64,000 nucleotides of DNA from NCBI RefSeq assembly GCF_900109375.1, contig NZ_FOAB01000004.1, positions 186,001-250,000 of the forward strand. Reading direction: 5' to 3'. The stretch comes from Aquimarina amphilecti (GTDB lineage Bacteria > Bacteroidota > Bacteroidia > Flavobacteriales > Flavobacteriaceae). Positions 51,973 to 62,300 of the stretch are shown piece by piece (positions within the stretch are counted from its first letter, which is position 1; every line of letters starts with the position of its first letter). The notes beneath the pieces were generated by a model. The model worked only from the letters and a program-made list of their open reading frames with translations, was not told the DNA's origin and did no database searches. The translations under genes were made by a program, and so were the position numbers.

Positions 51973-52974
51973 ATGAAGAGACCTACAATAATCATCTATA
52001 GTTTTATCTTTTTATCCTTGGTACTTAATTCGTGTAATTTTTTAAGTAGTAATAAGGAAGGTAATTCCGAGAACATAGATAATACGGAAGAAGATAATAG
52101 ACCTTATTTTGAAGGTGAAATTAAACTATCAGAATCTAGAGGATTATATGGTGATTTAACAAAGGTGCATACTACTTATTTTATATCAGAGTATAAGATA
52201 AAAAGAGAGCAAAGGTGGGGAGGTGTTTATAGTATGTTGGATAATTATGCAGGTATCATTATTGATCTAAAAAAAGACAGTGTAGTGATGTATTATGCTG
52301 ATAAATTCAGTGACAAAAGAAATAAACATACACTTAGTATTAAAGATTATAAATCGCAGCTAGAAAATAAAGTGATGCCAAGTGGTATACCATCTCCTGT
52401 AGATCATACTTTTAAACTATTACCAGAGTATAGATTTATTGAGCAAATAAAAGATTCTACAATAATTAAAGAGTTTAGTTGTGATTTTACGCGATATCAT
52501 GATGGTACAGATTTTCTAAAACAGGATATATTTGATTCTAAAGAAATAAAGGTAAAACGGGAATTATTAGATATGGTATTTTTAAACCTTCCTGATGAGA
52601 TTAATTTCCCTTTAAAATCAGATGTAAAAACCACTTTTTCTGAAATTAGTAATGATTCGATCATAAAAGGAAAACAAACGAAGGCTATTGATCAATTAGC
52701 AAGAAACATATTACGTAAAAAAGATTCTACGATCAAAAAAGAAACAGATTTAGAAAAGTTATCTAAAAATAAATGGCTCAATATGGGACTACAAATTCTT
52801 AAAAAAGGAGTAGATCTAAACATTCATATTACTACAGATGTTTCAGAGTTTTCCATAAGAACATTAACTAATATAGATATTTCTATACCATCTGGAGATT
52901 TTGATGAAATTTCGGATTTTGATGATTTTCTAAACTCGCTTCCTACAGGTGGAGGTGGAGATTTTGATGATTAA
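51973..52974 (+). CDS. Lipoprotein of unknown function
   Basis: The protein has 333 residues. The lipoprotein signal FIFLSLVLNSC is followed by a charged linker (NKEGNSENIDNTEEDN). The body has YFEGEIKLSESRGLYGDLTKVHTTYFISEYKIKR strands like DUF4412/GLPGLI-style secreted proteins, and the C-terminus is rich in Asp and Gly. No family can be named. Its ATG overlaps by one base the stop of a possible 35-codon small frame upstream (51866-51973). Confidence 0.7.
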   Translation: MKRPTIIIYSFIFLSLVLNSCNFLSSNKEGNSENIDNTEEDNRPYFEGEIKLSESRGLYGDLTKVHTTYFISEYKIKREQRWGGVYSMLDNYAGIIIDLKKDSVVMYYADKFSDKRNKHTLSIKDYKSQLENKVMPSGIPSPVDHTFKLLPEYRFIEQIKDSTIIKEFSCDFTRYHDGTDFLKQDIFDSKEIKVKRELLDMVFLNLPDEINFPLKSDVKTTFSEISNDSIIKGKQTKAIDQLARNILRKKDSTIKKETDLEKLSKNKWLNMGLQILKKGVDLNIHITTDVSEFSIRTLTNIDISIPSGDFDEISDFDDFLNSLPTGGGGDFDD

Positions 52975-53000
52975 AAATTATTATTATGGCAGCGTATATA

Positions 53001-53035
53001 ATACCCTATCATTCAAAGCAAGAATGATAGGGTAT
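53001..53035. terminator. Perfect hairpin between convergent lipoprotein genes
   Basis: ATACCCTATCATT (53001-53013) pairs with AATGATAGGGTAT (53023-53035) around a nine-base loop. It lacks a long T run but sits in the tail-to-tail gap, so it is a probable terminator. Confidence 0.65.
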
Positions 53036-53052
53036 AGTCTGTTATTGAATTT

Positions 53053-54624
53053 TTAAGGTGTATTTACAGTTTTACTTTCATTTATTGCCTGTATAGCTTG
53101 ATATACATGACTTAAGTCTGTTGGCTTTAGTCCTGGTGTTTTTGAATTCGAATGACAGGAAAAGCAACTACCATATTCACTGTATGCGGCTCCGTTTTGG
53201 GCGTAGGTTTCCATTGTACTATTAGCTAATTGACTTGTTCCAATAGCAACTCCATTAGTTGTTAAGGTTTCGGAATAACTTTTTCCGGTTGGTGCAGCAC
53301 CATCGTTTGTCCAAGTAGCGCCAATAAAGATGTAATTTTTACGCATATCTCCACTTGTTAATTGTCCTAGAACGCTATTATTGGTAGATATAATTTGACT
53401 ATTAGAGGCTGCGACTGATTTATTTTCAGGATTTGGAACGCCTGCATTTGCAACTCCCCAAGGCTTTGTCATCTTAGTATTACTAGGAGTAATGGTTTGT
53501 GTTGGACTTGTTTTTGTGTTTGCAATGATATCTCCTTTATCATAAGTCATATGAGATTTATTGTAGGTATCACTCGCAGTATTACTATTTAGTAACCAAT
53601 CATTTCCAGTATCGGCCGCAACGGTTATAGTATCGGAAGGAGTAGAATTATTCAAATATGTATAGGACAGATTAGGCGCATTATTAAGATGTTCAAAAGT
53701 TGCCCAAACCATTTCTGGATGACCAGCCGTACTACCTACGATATGAACACCTATAAGAGCAAGTTTTGCTGTTTTAGTTCCGTTTGGAGTCCATTTTGTA
53801 TCTGTTTTGGTATAAGTTGGAATGATAGCATCCATAGTGATATACGATTCGATATCTGATTTAGAAATACTATCAGCTTCTACCCATGAGGTTTTTATTT
53901 CTATAGCCAGAGTTTCAGGATCTTTTAATTTTACTCCTTGACTTTTAGCAAAAGCTTTAATACTATCTAATGTAGTTTGAGTTGTAGGGAATTCGTTATC
54001 ATATAGTTTCCCTGTTTTGGCACCTGTCAAAAATTGAGCATATACATCATTAACCATAGTAATATAATATAAAAGAGATCCATTTTGTGCTAATAACACA
54101 TCATCGGTAGCCTGACCTTCTTCGGTATCAATGAGAGGGTCATTTTTTTGAGTATTTGCAACGGCACTAATCAATTGTCCTGGTACATGAGGAATCAATG
54201 TTCTTTTTTTATCTACAACTGGAGAGACTGTATAAAAGGCTGGTGTTTCTATTAGAGTACCATTGCTATAATCACCTTCTTTTACAGGAGATGTCATCCA
54301 GAGAAACATTCGTTCAGACCACTTATAAAAATCACAATTGTTTTGATGTTTAAATGTTACACTATTTGCTGGTGTTACAATACCATTTTTAGAAACACTA
54401 TTGGATTTAAACCAAGAACTAAAGTTGGAAGCATCTACAACACAAGATTCTAAAACATCAGTAGGAAGTTTAGAATTAATTGGAGTTACTGCTGCGATTA
54501 GTGTCTCTGTTTTGTCATTTGGAGAATCTGTAACATATTCTTTCTTTTCTTTTTTGTTACAAGAAATAAAAGTGACTACCATTATGAGTAGTAGGGTTAC
54601 AGCGCTGAAAGATGATTTTTTCAT
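53053..54624 (-). CDS. Lipoprotein with C-terminal heme c-binding CxxCH motif
   Basis: The protein has 523 residues. The lipoprotein signal LLIMVVTFISC (Cys22) is followed by a KKEKKEYVTDSPNDK linker. The bulk (residues about 50-470) has no recognised domain, with a WSERMFLWMTSPVKEGDYSNG segment and many Thr/Asn/Ser. The C-terminus has YGSCFSCHSN, a CxxCH heme c motif with Cys487, Cys490 and His491. Only one heme motif is present and no clear distal Met can be assigned. It is downstream of the sigma/anti-sigma pair, with a 216-bp gap that holds its promoter. Confidence 0.75.
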   Translation of the reverse strand: MKKSSFSAVTLLLIMVVTFISCNKKEKKEYVTDSPNDKTETLIAAVTPINSKLPTDVLESCVVDASNFSSWFKSNSVSKNGIVTPANSVTFKHQNNCDFYKWSERMFLWMTSPVKEGDYSNGTLIETPAFYTVSPVVDKKRTLIPHVPGQLISAVANTQKNDPLIDTEEGQATDDVLLAQNGSLLYYITMVNDVYAQFLTGAKTGKLYDNEFPTTQTTLDSIKAFAKSQGVKLKDPETLAIEIKTSWVEADSISKSDIESYITMDAIIPTYTKTDTKWTPNGTKTAKLALIGVHIVGSTAGHPEMVWATFEHLNNAPNLSYTYLNNSTPSDTITVAADTGNDWLLNSNTASDTYNKSHMTYDKGDIIANTKTSPTQTITPSNTKMTKPWGVANAGVPNPENKSVAASNSQIISTNNSVLGQLTSGDMRKNYIFIGATWTNDGAAPTGKSYSETLTTNGVAIGTSQLANSTMETYAQNGAAYSEYGSCFSCHSNSKTPGLKPTDLSHVYQAIQAINESKTVNTP

Positions 54625-54840
54625 TTGTTAGTTATTTAGTTAGTATTTGTTTAGGCAAAAGACAATTAATCTTTTTTTTGATATTTTAGACTAAAATTAC
54701 CCCAAAAAAAAATGCTAAAACAGCGTATTTATACGTGTTTTTTGATAAAATGAATTTCAAAAAAAGACAATGATGATGTAAGCAAAAGTATATTTTGCTA
54801 ATGTGCTAAACGTTTGTTTTGGTAAAGAAAATGATATGTT

Positions 54841-55641
54841 TTATGATTCTACTACACCAAGAGTATATAGTTGTTCAAGGGTAGGAGATTCACTTCCTCC
54901 TTCTGGTTCGAGAGTAATACCGAAAGCCTCTGAATCATTCGTGTTAGTAAAGGAGAAAATCTTTGTCCCATCCTCTGTAAATTTGTCTAAAACACCTAAA
55001 CTAGTAGGAGTAAGTGGGTCTAGTTTTAGGGACCAAACCTGATATACTTTTCCTGGAGGCGGAGTAGGTAATCCCGCAACATCTATATACGTGGTTTGTT
55101 TTTCTTTATCCCAATATACAGCCGCATACGCTGTAGGATCAATTTTTTGAGCTTGTAAAGGAATCTGAAGAACATCTTTATCACGTAACACACTTAAAAG
55201 TGTTTTTACTTTAGATAAATCTTCTTCAGCTACATTAATCTTTCCTTTAAGTAACTGTTGTTCTACTTGTGATTGTACGACTTGTTGTCGTAACGCTTTA
55301 TTCTTATTAAACTGAATAAATAATCCTATTAATAAAGCTATCGAAGCGGCCCAACCTATATATGTCGTCCAATTTGTTGATTTACGAGTAATAGGTATTA
55401 CATCTGTTTCTTTATCTGTAAGACTTAATTTTTCTTTAATACGATTAAAAACAGATTCTGGATTATACGGAGCAGCTGATGCAGAAAGTTGCATAAGAGA
55501 CTTTTCAATCTCTTTTACCTCTTGCTCAATTTCTGGATGTTCTTTTAGTACTTTATATACTTCAGCATTTTCTTTTTCAGATAATGCACCATATACATAG
55601 AGTTCTAATATTCCAGATGATATGTATTGTTCTATATCCAT
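54841..55641 (-). CDS. Anti-sigma factor (RskA-like C-terminal domain)
   Basis: The protein has 266 residues. The N-terminus (MDIEQYISSGILELYVYGALSEKENAEVYKVLKEHPEI) resembles anti-sigma zinc-finger-like helical domains but without the HxxxCxxC zinc motif. One transmembrane helix (WTTYIGWAASIALLIGLFIQF) follows near 91-111, then an external RskA-like domain (PTAYAAVYWDKEKQTTYIDVAGLPTPPPGKVYQVWSLKLDP, ending GGSESPTLEQLYTLGVVES). Two bases after the sigma gene; it presumably sequesters that sigma factor until a signal arrives. Confidence 0.9.
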   Translation of the reverse strand: MDIEQYISSGILELYVYGALSEKENAEVYKVLKEHPEIEQEVKEIEKSLMQLSASAAPYNPESVFNRIKEKLSLTDKETDVIPITRKSTNWTTYIGWAASIALLIGLFIQFNKNKALRQQVVQSQVEQQLLKGKINVAEEDLSKVKTLLSVLRDKDVLQIPLQAQKIDPTAYAAVYWDKEKQTTYIDVAGLPTPPPGKVYQVWSLKLDPLTPTSLGVLDKFTEDGTKIFSFTNTNDSEAFGITLEPEGGSESPTLEQLYTLGVVES

Positions 55642-55643
55642 AA

Positions 55644-56174
55644 TTATACTGCCAAGGCTTCTCTTAATTTATTAATACAAATTCTGTTCCGAGTTTTAAT
55701 CGTTCCAATTGGAATGTCTAATTCTTCTGAAGCCTCTTTTTGTGTGAACCCTTTAAAAAACAATAAATCAATAACTTTTTTGCAAATAGGTTCGAGTATT
55801 TCTATATACTTTTTTATACCTATAGCATCTACCTTACTTGAAAAATTACTTTTTTCTTCTAATATATCTACGAAAAAATCTGCGTTTTGGTTTTGTTTAG
55901 AATTTTTAAAAGCAGTAGATCTTGTTTTATCAATAGCAGCATTACGAGCAATATTAAGTATCCAAGTAAAAAAGCGTCCTTTTTTTTCTGAATATGTATC
56001 TGCCTTATTCCAAACCTTTACAAATACATCTTGAAGTACTTCTTCTGATAAAGTTTCATCTTTTAAAATATTATAAATGACGCCTAAAACATTTTCAGAA
56101 TACATTTCATAAATACGTTGAAATGCTCTTTCGTTTTTTTGTTGTAATTGATTGATTAATTCTTTAGGCTGCAT
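55644..56174 (-). CDS. ECF-type sigma-70 family sigma factor
   Basis: The protein has 176 residues. Region 2: NERAFQRIYEMYSENVLGVIYNILKDETLSEEVLQDVFVKVW and RFFTWILNIARNAAIDKTRS. Region 4: KVIDLLFFKGFTQKEASEELDIPIGTIKTRNRICINKL. Classic ECF size with the anti-sigma gene two bases downstream. It may control the heme-motif lipoprotein after the anti-sigma (inference from order). Confidence 0.94.
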   Translation of the reverse strand: MQPKELINQLQQKNERAFQRIYEMYSENVLGVIYNILKDETLSEEVLQDVFVKVWNKADTYSEKKGRFFTWILNIARNAAIDKTRSTAFKNSKQNQNADFFVDILEEKSNFSSKVDAIGIKKYIEILEPICKKVIDLLFFKGFTQKEASEELDIPIGTIKTRNRICINKLREALAV

Positions 56175-56224
56175 GTAAAGTCAGTTCGTATATTACTAAT
56201 GTACTGTTTTTCTTTAAAAAAAGA

Positions 56225-56255
56225 AAAGAGTATATCATCTTGTGATATACTCTTT
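56225..56255 (-). terminator. Terminator after the Cu/Zn SOD gene
   Basis: AAAGAGTATATCA (56225-56237) pairs perfectly with TGATATACTCTTT (56243-56255), 24 bases beyond the SOD stop on the minus strand and followed by a T-rich run. Confidence 0.85.
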
Positions 56256-56278
56256 ATAAATATATATAGTTTATTTTT

Positions 56279-56881
56279 TTATTGTATGATTCCTCCACAA
56301 CTTACTCTACTTCCAGCTGCACCTGAAGGCTGAGATGCATAATCATCTATACCTTGATGCACTATTATAGCTTTACCTACAATATCTTTTTTCTTGTCTT
56401 CGCATCCAATGCACCATTCGTTTGTAGCGAAAGTGATAGAACCTTTACCATCATTAGCAGCATTAAAATTACCGATATCGCCTTTGTGATAACCTTCAGA
56501 GGCTCCCCATTTTCCGTGAGGTTCCATAGTTGGATTCCAATGGCCGCCTGTAGATTTACCATCTTCAGAAGAACAGTCTGCTTTTTCATGAATATGAATT
56601 GCATGTTCACCTTCTGATAATCCTTTTAAATAAGCAACCATAGTTACCATTCCACTTTCTTCGGTAAAAGTAATATTACCAGATACCTTACTATCACTTT
56701 TTGGGGTTAAAGAAATAGCTAATGTCTTTACGTTGCTTATTTCTTCTTTTTCCTCGTTAGTTTCTTCAGTAATTTCTTCGTTTACTTTTTGTTCATATTC
56801 CTTTCCTTCCTTCTTATCTCCCTTACAGCCAAGAATAATAGTGGATAGAAAAGCAATTACCACTAGATTTAGAGTTTTCAT
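56279..56881 (-). CDS. Cu/Zn superoxide dismutase family lipoprotein
   Basis: The protein has 200 residues. The lipoprotein signal VIAFLSTIILGC is followed by a Glu/Lys-rich linker. The SOD domain shows HAIHIHEKADCSSEDG (Cu ligands H-I-H), GGHWNP, the YHKGDIGNF Zn loop, IIVHQGIDDYASQPSG and the active-site Arg in GSRVSCGG. An insertion carries CIGC plus a lysine run just before the VGKAIIVH strand. The enzyme removes superoxide in the periplasm or on the outer membrane. Confidence 0.93.
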   Translation of the reverse strand: MKTLNLVVIAFLSTIILGCKGDKKEGKEYEQKVNEEITEETNEEKEEISNVKTLAISLTPKSDSKVSGNITFTEESGMVTMVAYLKGLSEGEHAIHIHEKADCSSEDGKSTGGHWNPTMEPHGKWGASEGYHKGDIGNFNAANDGKGSITFATNEWCIGCEDKKKDIVGKAIIVHQGIDDYASQPSGAAGSRVSCGGIIQ

Positions 56882-56967
56882 AATTTAATGATTTGTTACG
56901 TTTAGAGTAAACTAATATAGGACTGTTTTAGCTTATAGCAAAGGATTTAAGAGGTTTTTAGATTTTG

Positions 56968-57711
56968 TTAAATGTTAATTGTACTTAATTCAGTTATACT
57001 TACACCCGAATTGACATCTGGAGAAAGTCTATACTGATATAACCCAGTTTCGCCAATGGCAATCAATAAGTCACCGGATATAATAACATCAAATGCACTT
57101 TTATTAATGGATGTAATTAGATTCGATTCCGATGGATTGGAAATATCAAAAACTTTAATTTCATCGTCACAAACAATCAAAAAATTCTCATAAAGTCCTA
57201 ATCCTCTGGGGAAAACAAGGTTTCTAGAGTTGATAAGGATAGGTTCTGTTATTGTGGCAACATCATAGATTTGCAATACATTAAGGTTATTGCCACAAAA
57301 TGTATCTGAGTGTAAAGTAACAAATGCGTGCGTATCATTTGCAATAACAGGATCACAAGCGGTAAAATGTTCTACTTGCGAAAGTTTTTCTGGAAACTCC
57401 GGATTTGTTAATCCATAGATAAACATTCCGTTTCTAGAACCTATATATAGATAATCCTTATAACTAAAAAGTGTTTCGATATTAAATCCGATAGGTAAGG
57501 TGTTAACTTGTACTGGATCTTTAATGTCAGTAATATTAAATACCGTAAGATCAGTATTATCTACAGTGTATAGGTAATCTCCTTTTAAAGTAAAAGTTGC
57601 TAAGGATCCTCCAATACCATCAGCAATTGGAGATGATGAGTCACCTGATGAGTCAGAGTCACAACTGAATATAATAAAAGAGGTAAGTATCATATAGATA
57701 TATTTTTTCAT
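56968..57711 (-). CDS. LVIVD-repeat lipoprotein (second of a pair)
   Basis: The product has 247 residues from the ATG at 57711; an ATG at 57741 gives ten extra non-signal residues. The lipoprotein signal LTSFIIFSC precedes an Asp/Ser linker. Beta-propeller blades of the LVIVD type (LATFTLKGDYLYTVDNTDLTVFNITDIKDPVQV, LFSYKDYLYIGSRNGMFIYG, GLGLYENFLIVCDDEIKVFDISNPS) fill the body. Function unknown; likely a surface or periplasmic interaction module. Confidence 0.82.
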   Translation of the reverse strand: MKKYIYMILTSFIIFSCDSDSSGDSSSPIADGIGGSLATFTLKGDYLYTVDNTDLTVFNITDIKDPVQVNTLPIGFNIETLFSYKDYLYIGSRNGMFIYGLTNPEFPEKLSQVEHFTACDPVIANDTHAFVTLHSDTFCGNNLNVLQIYDVATITEPILINSRNLVFPRGLGLYENFLIVCDDEIKVFDISNPSESNLITSINKSAFDVIISGDLLIAIGETGLYQYRLSPDVNSGVSITELSTINI

Positions 57712-57722
57712 AATGTTTTGTG

Positions 57723-58247
57723 TTAGTTGCTTAAAGTCCATCCGATTACTACGTTGTTTTCTGGTATATCAAAAGGTAAAAAACCATCTGGAGATCGTAA
57801 TTCAGGAAATACATTGATCACTCTTTTGGTGAGCGTAATACCATTAGCATTATTGTATTCTACAGCAATTAGATCCGTAGCTTGATTGATATATATCATA
57901 TTGTCTCGGATTGCTAGATCGGTTGATCCTGGAGCTTCAAGAAATTTTAAAGGAGTGGGAGATGTAGGATCCGTGTTATCATAAATATGAAAACCCTTAT
58001 GAACTTCATTAATGAAAAGTAAATTATCCTTACTATAAATTTTTCCTGAAGTACTAATGGAAATAGGCTCTTTTAATGAGACAGAGTTCTCGAAATCATT
58101 ACGATCTAGCAAGACAGGTTCATATTGTGAAAAACTAGGATCTATCGGAAAATCATCATCGTTATTTTCGCAATCTGCCAAAAAAGGGCAACAACTTTGT
58201 AGGCATATTATAAGTATACCTACCATAATTAATTTTGTTTTTTTCAT
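57723..58247 (-). CDS. LVIVD-repeat-like lipoprotein (first of a pair)
   Basis: The protein has 174 residues with a lipobox at QSCC and an acidic linker ENNDDDFPI. The repeat-like strands ENSVSLKEPISISTSGKIYSKDNLLFINEVHKGFHIYDNTDPTSP and STDLAIRDNMIYINQATDLIAVEY have the LVIVD style but fill less than a full propeller. Eleven bases separate it from the next gene's start, so the two are an operon. It may be a partial or partner propeller. Confidence 0.78.
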   Translation of the reverse strand: MKKTKLIMVGILIICLQSCCPFLADCENNDDDFPIDPSFSQYEPVLLDRNDFENSVSLKEPISISTSGKIYSKDNLLFINEVHKGFHIYDNTDPTSPTPLKFLEAPGSTDLAIRDNMIYINQATDLIAVEYNNANGITLTKRVINVFPELRSPDGFLPFDIPENNVVIGWTLSN

Positions 58248-58347
58248 CTTTTGATTGTTTGATTAAAAGATGAAAAGAATTTAGAAAGGTTGCGTTGATA
58301 AAAAGAACTTAGAAAAGAAATAGTATTTTTTGTAAAACTATTCTTCA

Positions 58348-58830
58348 CTATAATTTTTTAATTAATTGTCTTTTGTCTCGTATTCCAAGTTTTAAATTTT
58401 CTGTGATTATTAAGGATTTATCAATTCGGGTTTGAGAGTTTTTAAATTGTAAAACATAATAAATTAAACTTCTTTTCATACCATCAGTAAATGATTCAAA
58501 TATATCAGAAGCTTCAGGATCACTTTGCAATACAGCATCTAGTTCTTCGGGCATTTCTACTCCATATTTAGAATTATCTTCAAATAATTGCACTTTAAAG
58601 GAATCGTTAGGGAGAATACCTAGTTGCTTTTGTTTTTTTTGACTAAACATAACAAAAAATTGATCGTTTCTTTTTATTAAAGCTGCATGAAATTCAATAT
58701 ACGTATCCTTAAAACTTACTTTAACAATAACTCTTTTTTGATTATTAATAATAAATGGCTCAGCAATTTCAAAAGGGATCAATAAAGTATGCGATGATTG
58801 TAGGGAAGTATCAAAAATTAAACTTTTCAT
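58348..58830 (-). CDS. DUF1905 / YdeI (OmpD-associated)-like protein
   Basis: The protein has 160 residues, with no signal. Residues about 10-85 are a DUF1905-like beta domain (ITTLLIPFEIAEPFIINN-type, VKVSFKDTYIEFHAALIKRNDQFFVMFSQ). The rest is a helical YdeI-type end (VEMPEELDAVLQSDPEASDIFESFTDGMKRSLIYYVLQFKN). YdeI-family proteins are linked to peptide tolerance in some bacteria; the role here is unknown. Confidence 0.8.
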   Translation of the reverse strand: MKSLIFDTSLQSSHTLLIPFEIAEPFIINNQKRVIVKVSFKDTYIEFHAALIKRNDQFFVMFSQKKQKQLGILPNDSFKVQLFEDNSKYGVEMPEELDAVLQSDPEASDIFESFTDGMKRSLIYYVLQFKNSQTRIDKSLIITENLKLGIRDKRQLIKKL

Positions 58831-59329
58831 TTATAGGTGTTTATCATTTGATGTAATAAAATATCAGTATCGAAATCAACTTGTATTTAAAAGAAAACTA
58901 CGATGATTTGTATTTGCTTTATTCAAAAATATGTAAATATTTTAAGTCGAAATATTTCTATGTCAGAATAAGTTGTTTAATCTTTTTTTTGTTTCGTTAG
59001 TCAAATTGACTCAAAATAGCTTTTAAAACGTTGTTTTAATAAAAAAAGAAAAAAAAATATCTACAGATATCCCGTAATTAAAAAAAGGGATAGTTATTAT
59101 TCTGATTGTGAGAACTTGTAAAACAATGTGTTAAAAATATTTTCAAAACTCTAGTATTTATGTAGGTTAACTACCAATTGTTAGTTTAAATATATGAGTG
59201 TGTTTTTGTTTTAGGGAAAATTTAGTAAAAATGTGAAATTGTTAAACTTTATTCAGTGATATCGTATTTGTGTATAAGATGTTTTTGATTTTGTTAATTT
59301 TAGTTAACACAAATTCAAATTTTATACAT
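58831..59329. other. 499-bp AT-rich intergenic region upstream of the M36 protease
   Basis: No gene recognised. It holds AGTCAA-A-TTGACT at 58999-59011, TTAAAAC-GTT-GTTTTAA at 59023-59039 and several poly-A/T tracts. Divergent promoters for the YdeI-like and M36 genes must lie here. Confidence 0.55.
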
Positions 59330-62300
59330 ATGAGAAAATTGTACTCGTTTGTCTTATTAACTATGTTGATAGGTCAGGCAATGTTTGCACAAAACATCAT
59401 GGATGGTATTGTTAAAAACCATCTGAACAGCACAACAGCTAAATCGCCTCTGACAGCAGAAGATGTATCAGAGTGGAAAGTAACAAATGTCGTTCCTTCT
59501 TTAAACCCTGCTATACAGCACGTTTATGTACAACAGTTTTATCAAGGAATTCCAATACAGTACGCAACATATAAGCTTACTGTTAAGAACAATGATCAGG
59601 TAACTTGGACGATTGATCAATTCGTGAAAGATGTAAAATCTAAAGTTACTTCTGCAAAGGCTTCTCTTTCTCCTGAGACAGCCATTATGAATGTAGCAAG
59701 AGCGCATAATTTAGGATCTCCTCAATTAGTAAGATCAAAAAGCAAAACGAATGACGCTCTGGTTTATGAAAACTCTGGAATTACTCTAGAGCCTATACAG
59801 GCGAAACAAGTGTATATTAAACAAGATGATCAATTAATATTGACATGGCATGTTAGTTTATACCAGAAAGATGGTCAACATTGGTGGAATGCTAATGTAG
59901 ATGCAGCTTCAGGTAAAGTTCTATATACAGAAGATTGGGTGATTACGTGTAACTTTGGAACTCCAGATCACGAAAATCATAATCATGGAGAATCTATTTT
60001 ATTTGATAAAGATGTTCCTACAGTTCCAACTAAGGCTGAAGCTACAGCGGCACTTGCTCCTGATTCATACAATGTATATGCAATGCCTGTAGAAAGTCCT
60101 AGTCATGGTAATCGTTCTATAGTAACTGATCCTGCTGATACTAATGCATCTCCATTTGGATGGCACGATACAAACGGTAGTGCCGGAGCAGAGTTTACAA
60201 TTACTAGAGGTAATAATGTTTGGGCTCAAGAAGATAGAAATGGTAATAATGGAACAGGTTTTTCTCCTGATGGAGGAGCTAGTTTAGATTTTAATTTTCC
60301 AATTGATCTTAGTCAAGGACCAACCACGTATGATGATGCAGCAATAACAAATCTTTTCTACTGGAATAACATTATGCATGATGTATTCTATCAATATGGT
60401 TTTGATGAAGCTAGTGGAAACTTCCAAGAAAATAATTATGGAAATGGTGGTGCAGGAAGTGATTCTGTAAATGCAGATGCACAAGATGGAAGTGGAAGCA
60501 ATAATGCGAATTTCTCAACTCCTGGTGATGGAGGAAATCCTAGAATGCAGATGTTTCTTTGGACAAGTCCAAATCCTGATAGGGATGGAGATTTAGATAA
60601 TGGAATTATCGCTCACGAATATGGGCATGGTATTTCTATTAGATTAGTAGGAGGACCAGCTTCTAATAACTTAGGAGGTTCTGAACAAATGGGAGAAGGA
60701 TGGTCTGACTGGTTCGGATTAATGCTTACCATGAAAGCTGGTGATTCTGGTACAGATTCTAGAGGAATCGGAACATATGCGTTAAATCAACCAACAACTG
60801 GAGATGGAATTCGACCAACTCCATATTCTATAGATAGATCTGTAAATAATACAGATTATGCAGATATAGGAGGATTAGCAAGACCACACGGAGTTGGATA
60901 TGCCTTTGCTACAATACTATGGGATATGACTTGGGGTCTAATTGATGCTGAAGGATTTGACTCAGATTTTTATAACGGGACTGGTGGTAACAATATCGCT
61001 ATGGCTTTAGTAATAGAAGGATTAAAAAATACAGCGAATAATCCAGGATTCGTTTCTGGTAGAGATGGTATACTTCAGGCTGATCAAGATTTATATGGTG
61101 GTCAATATGAGTGTATTATTTGGAAAGCCTTTGCTGATCGTGGTGTAGGTCAAGATGCTAATGAGAATAATAACGGAGGAACTAACGGACAAACAGATCA
61201 AACGGTATCATTCGTTAATCCTTGTGACGGTGGTGGACCTGGACCAGGTGGTGATGAGTGTACTGGAGATATAGCATCATTCCCATATAATGAAAGTTTC
61301 GAAGGAAATATTGGAGATTGGTCTCAAGCTTCAGGTGATGATTTAGACTGGACAGTAGATTCTAATGGAACTCCTTCTAACGGAACTGGACCTAGTGGTG
61401 CTGTAGATGGTACTTCTTATATTTATGTAGAAGCTTCTGGAAATGGAACAGGATTCCCTAATAAAAGAGCAATCCTAAATTCACCTTGTTTAGACTTTAG
61501 TGGATTGACTTCTCCAACATTAAGTTTCCAGTATCATATGGTCGGTAGTGCAATAGGAACTTTTGATGTAGAAGCAAGAACAGATAATACAGGAGATTGG
61601 ACAAGTGTATTTAATAGATCTGGAGCTCAAGGAACTGATTGGAATACTGCTAGCGTTGATCTTTCTGCATATGCAGGAAATGCTAGTGTACAATTGCGTC
61701 TTAATACAGTTACAGGATCTAGCTGGCAAGGTGATGTTACTATAGATGGTTTAAGCATTACTAATGGTACAACTGATCCAGGACCAACTTGTGACTCAAT
61801 TAACTTTAATGATTTCTCAATTACTCCTTTCTCTAATCAGGATTCAGCAGGTGACTTCTCTATTGTAAATGGTGGAGCTGGACTATCAATGTCTAATAAC
61901 ACTTGGAAGTATATACCACTAAATTACACAGTAACTGCTAATACAGTTATCGAGTTTGATTTTAGTAGTACTTCTCAAGGAGAAATTCACGGAGTAGGTT
62001 TTGAAAATGATAATACATTAACTTCGACTAGGTACTTCAAAGTTCACGGTACTCAGAATTATGGAGTGACTAATTTTGATAATTATTCTAGTGGAACAAC
62101 TACATATGTAATCCCAGTAGGTAATTTCTATACAGGAAGTATGGATAGATTAGTGTTCATTAATGATAATGATGCAGGATCAGGAAATAATTCAATCTTC
62201 TCTAATGTTAAGATCTATGAAGGATCTTGTAATGGATCGGCTGCTGTAGTGGCAGATTTCGGACCAACAACTCCAATTATTGGAACCGAAGATGAAGAAG

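Noticed and set aside
55627..56034. 135-codon frame opposite the sigma factor gene
   Set aside because: Antisense to a clear ECF sigma factor; hydrophobic runs reflect the complementary codons.
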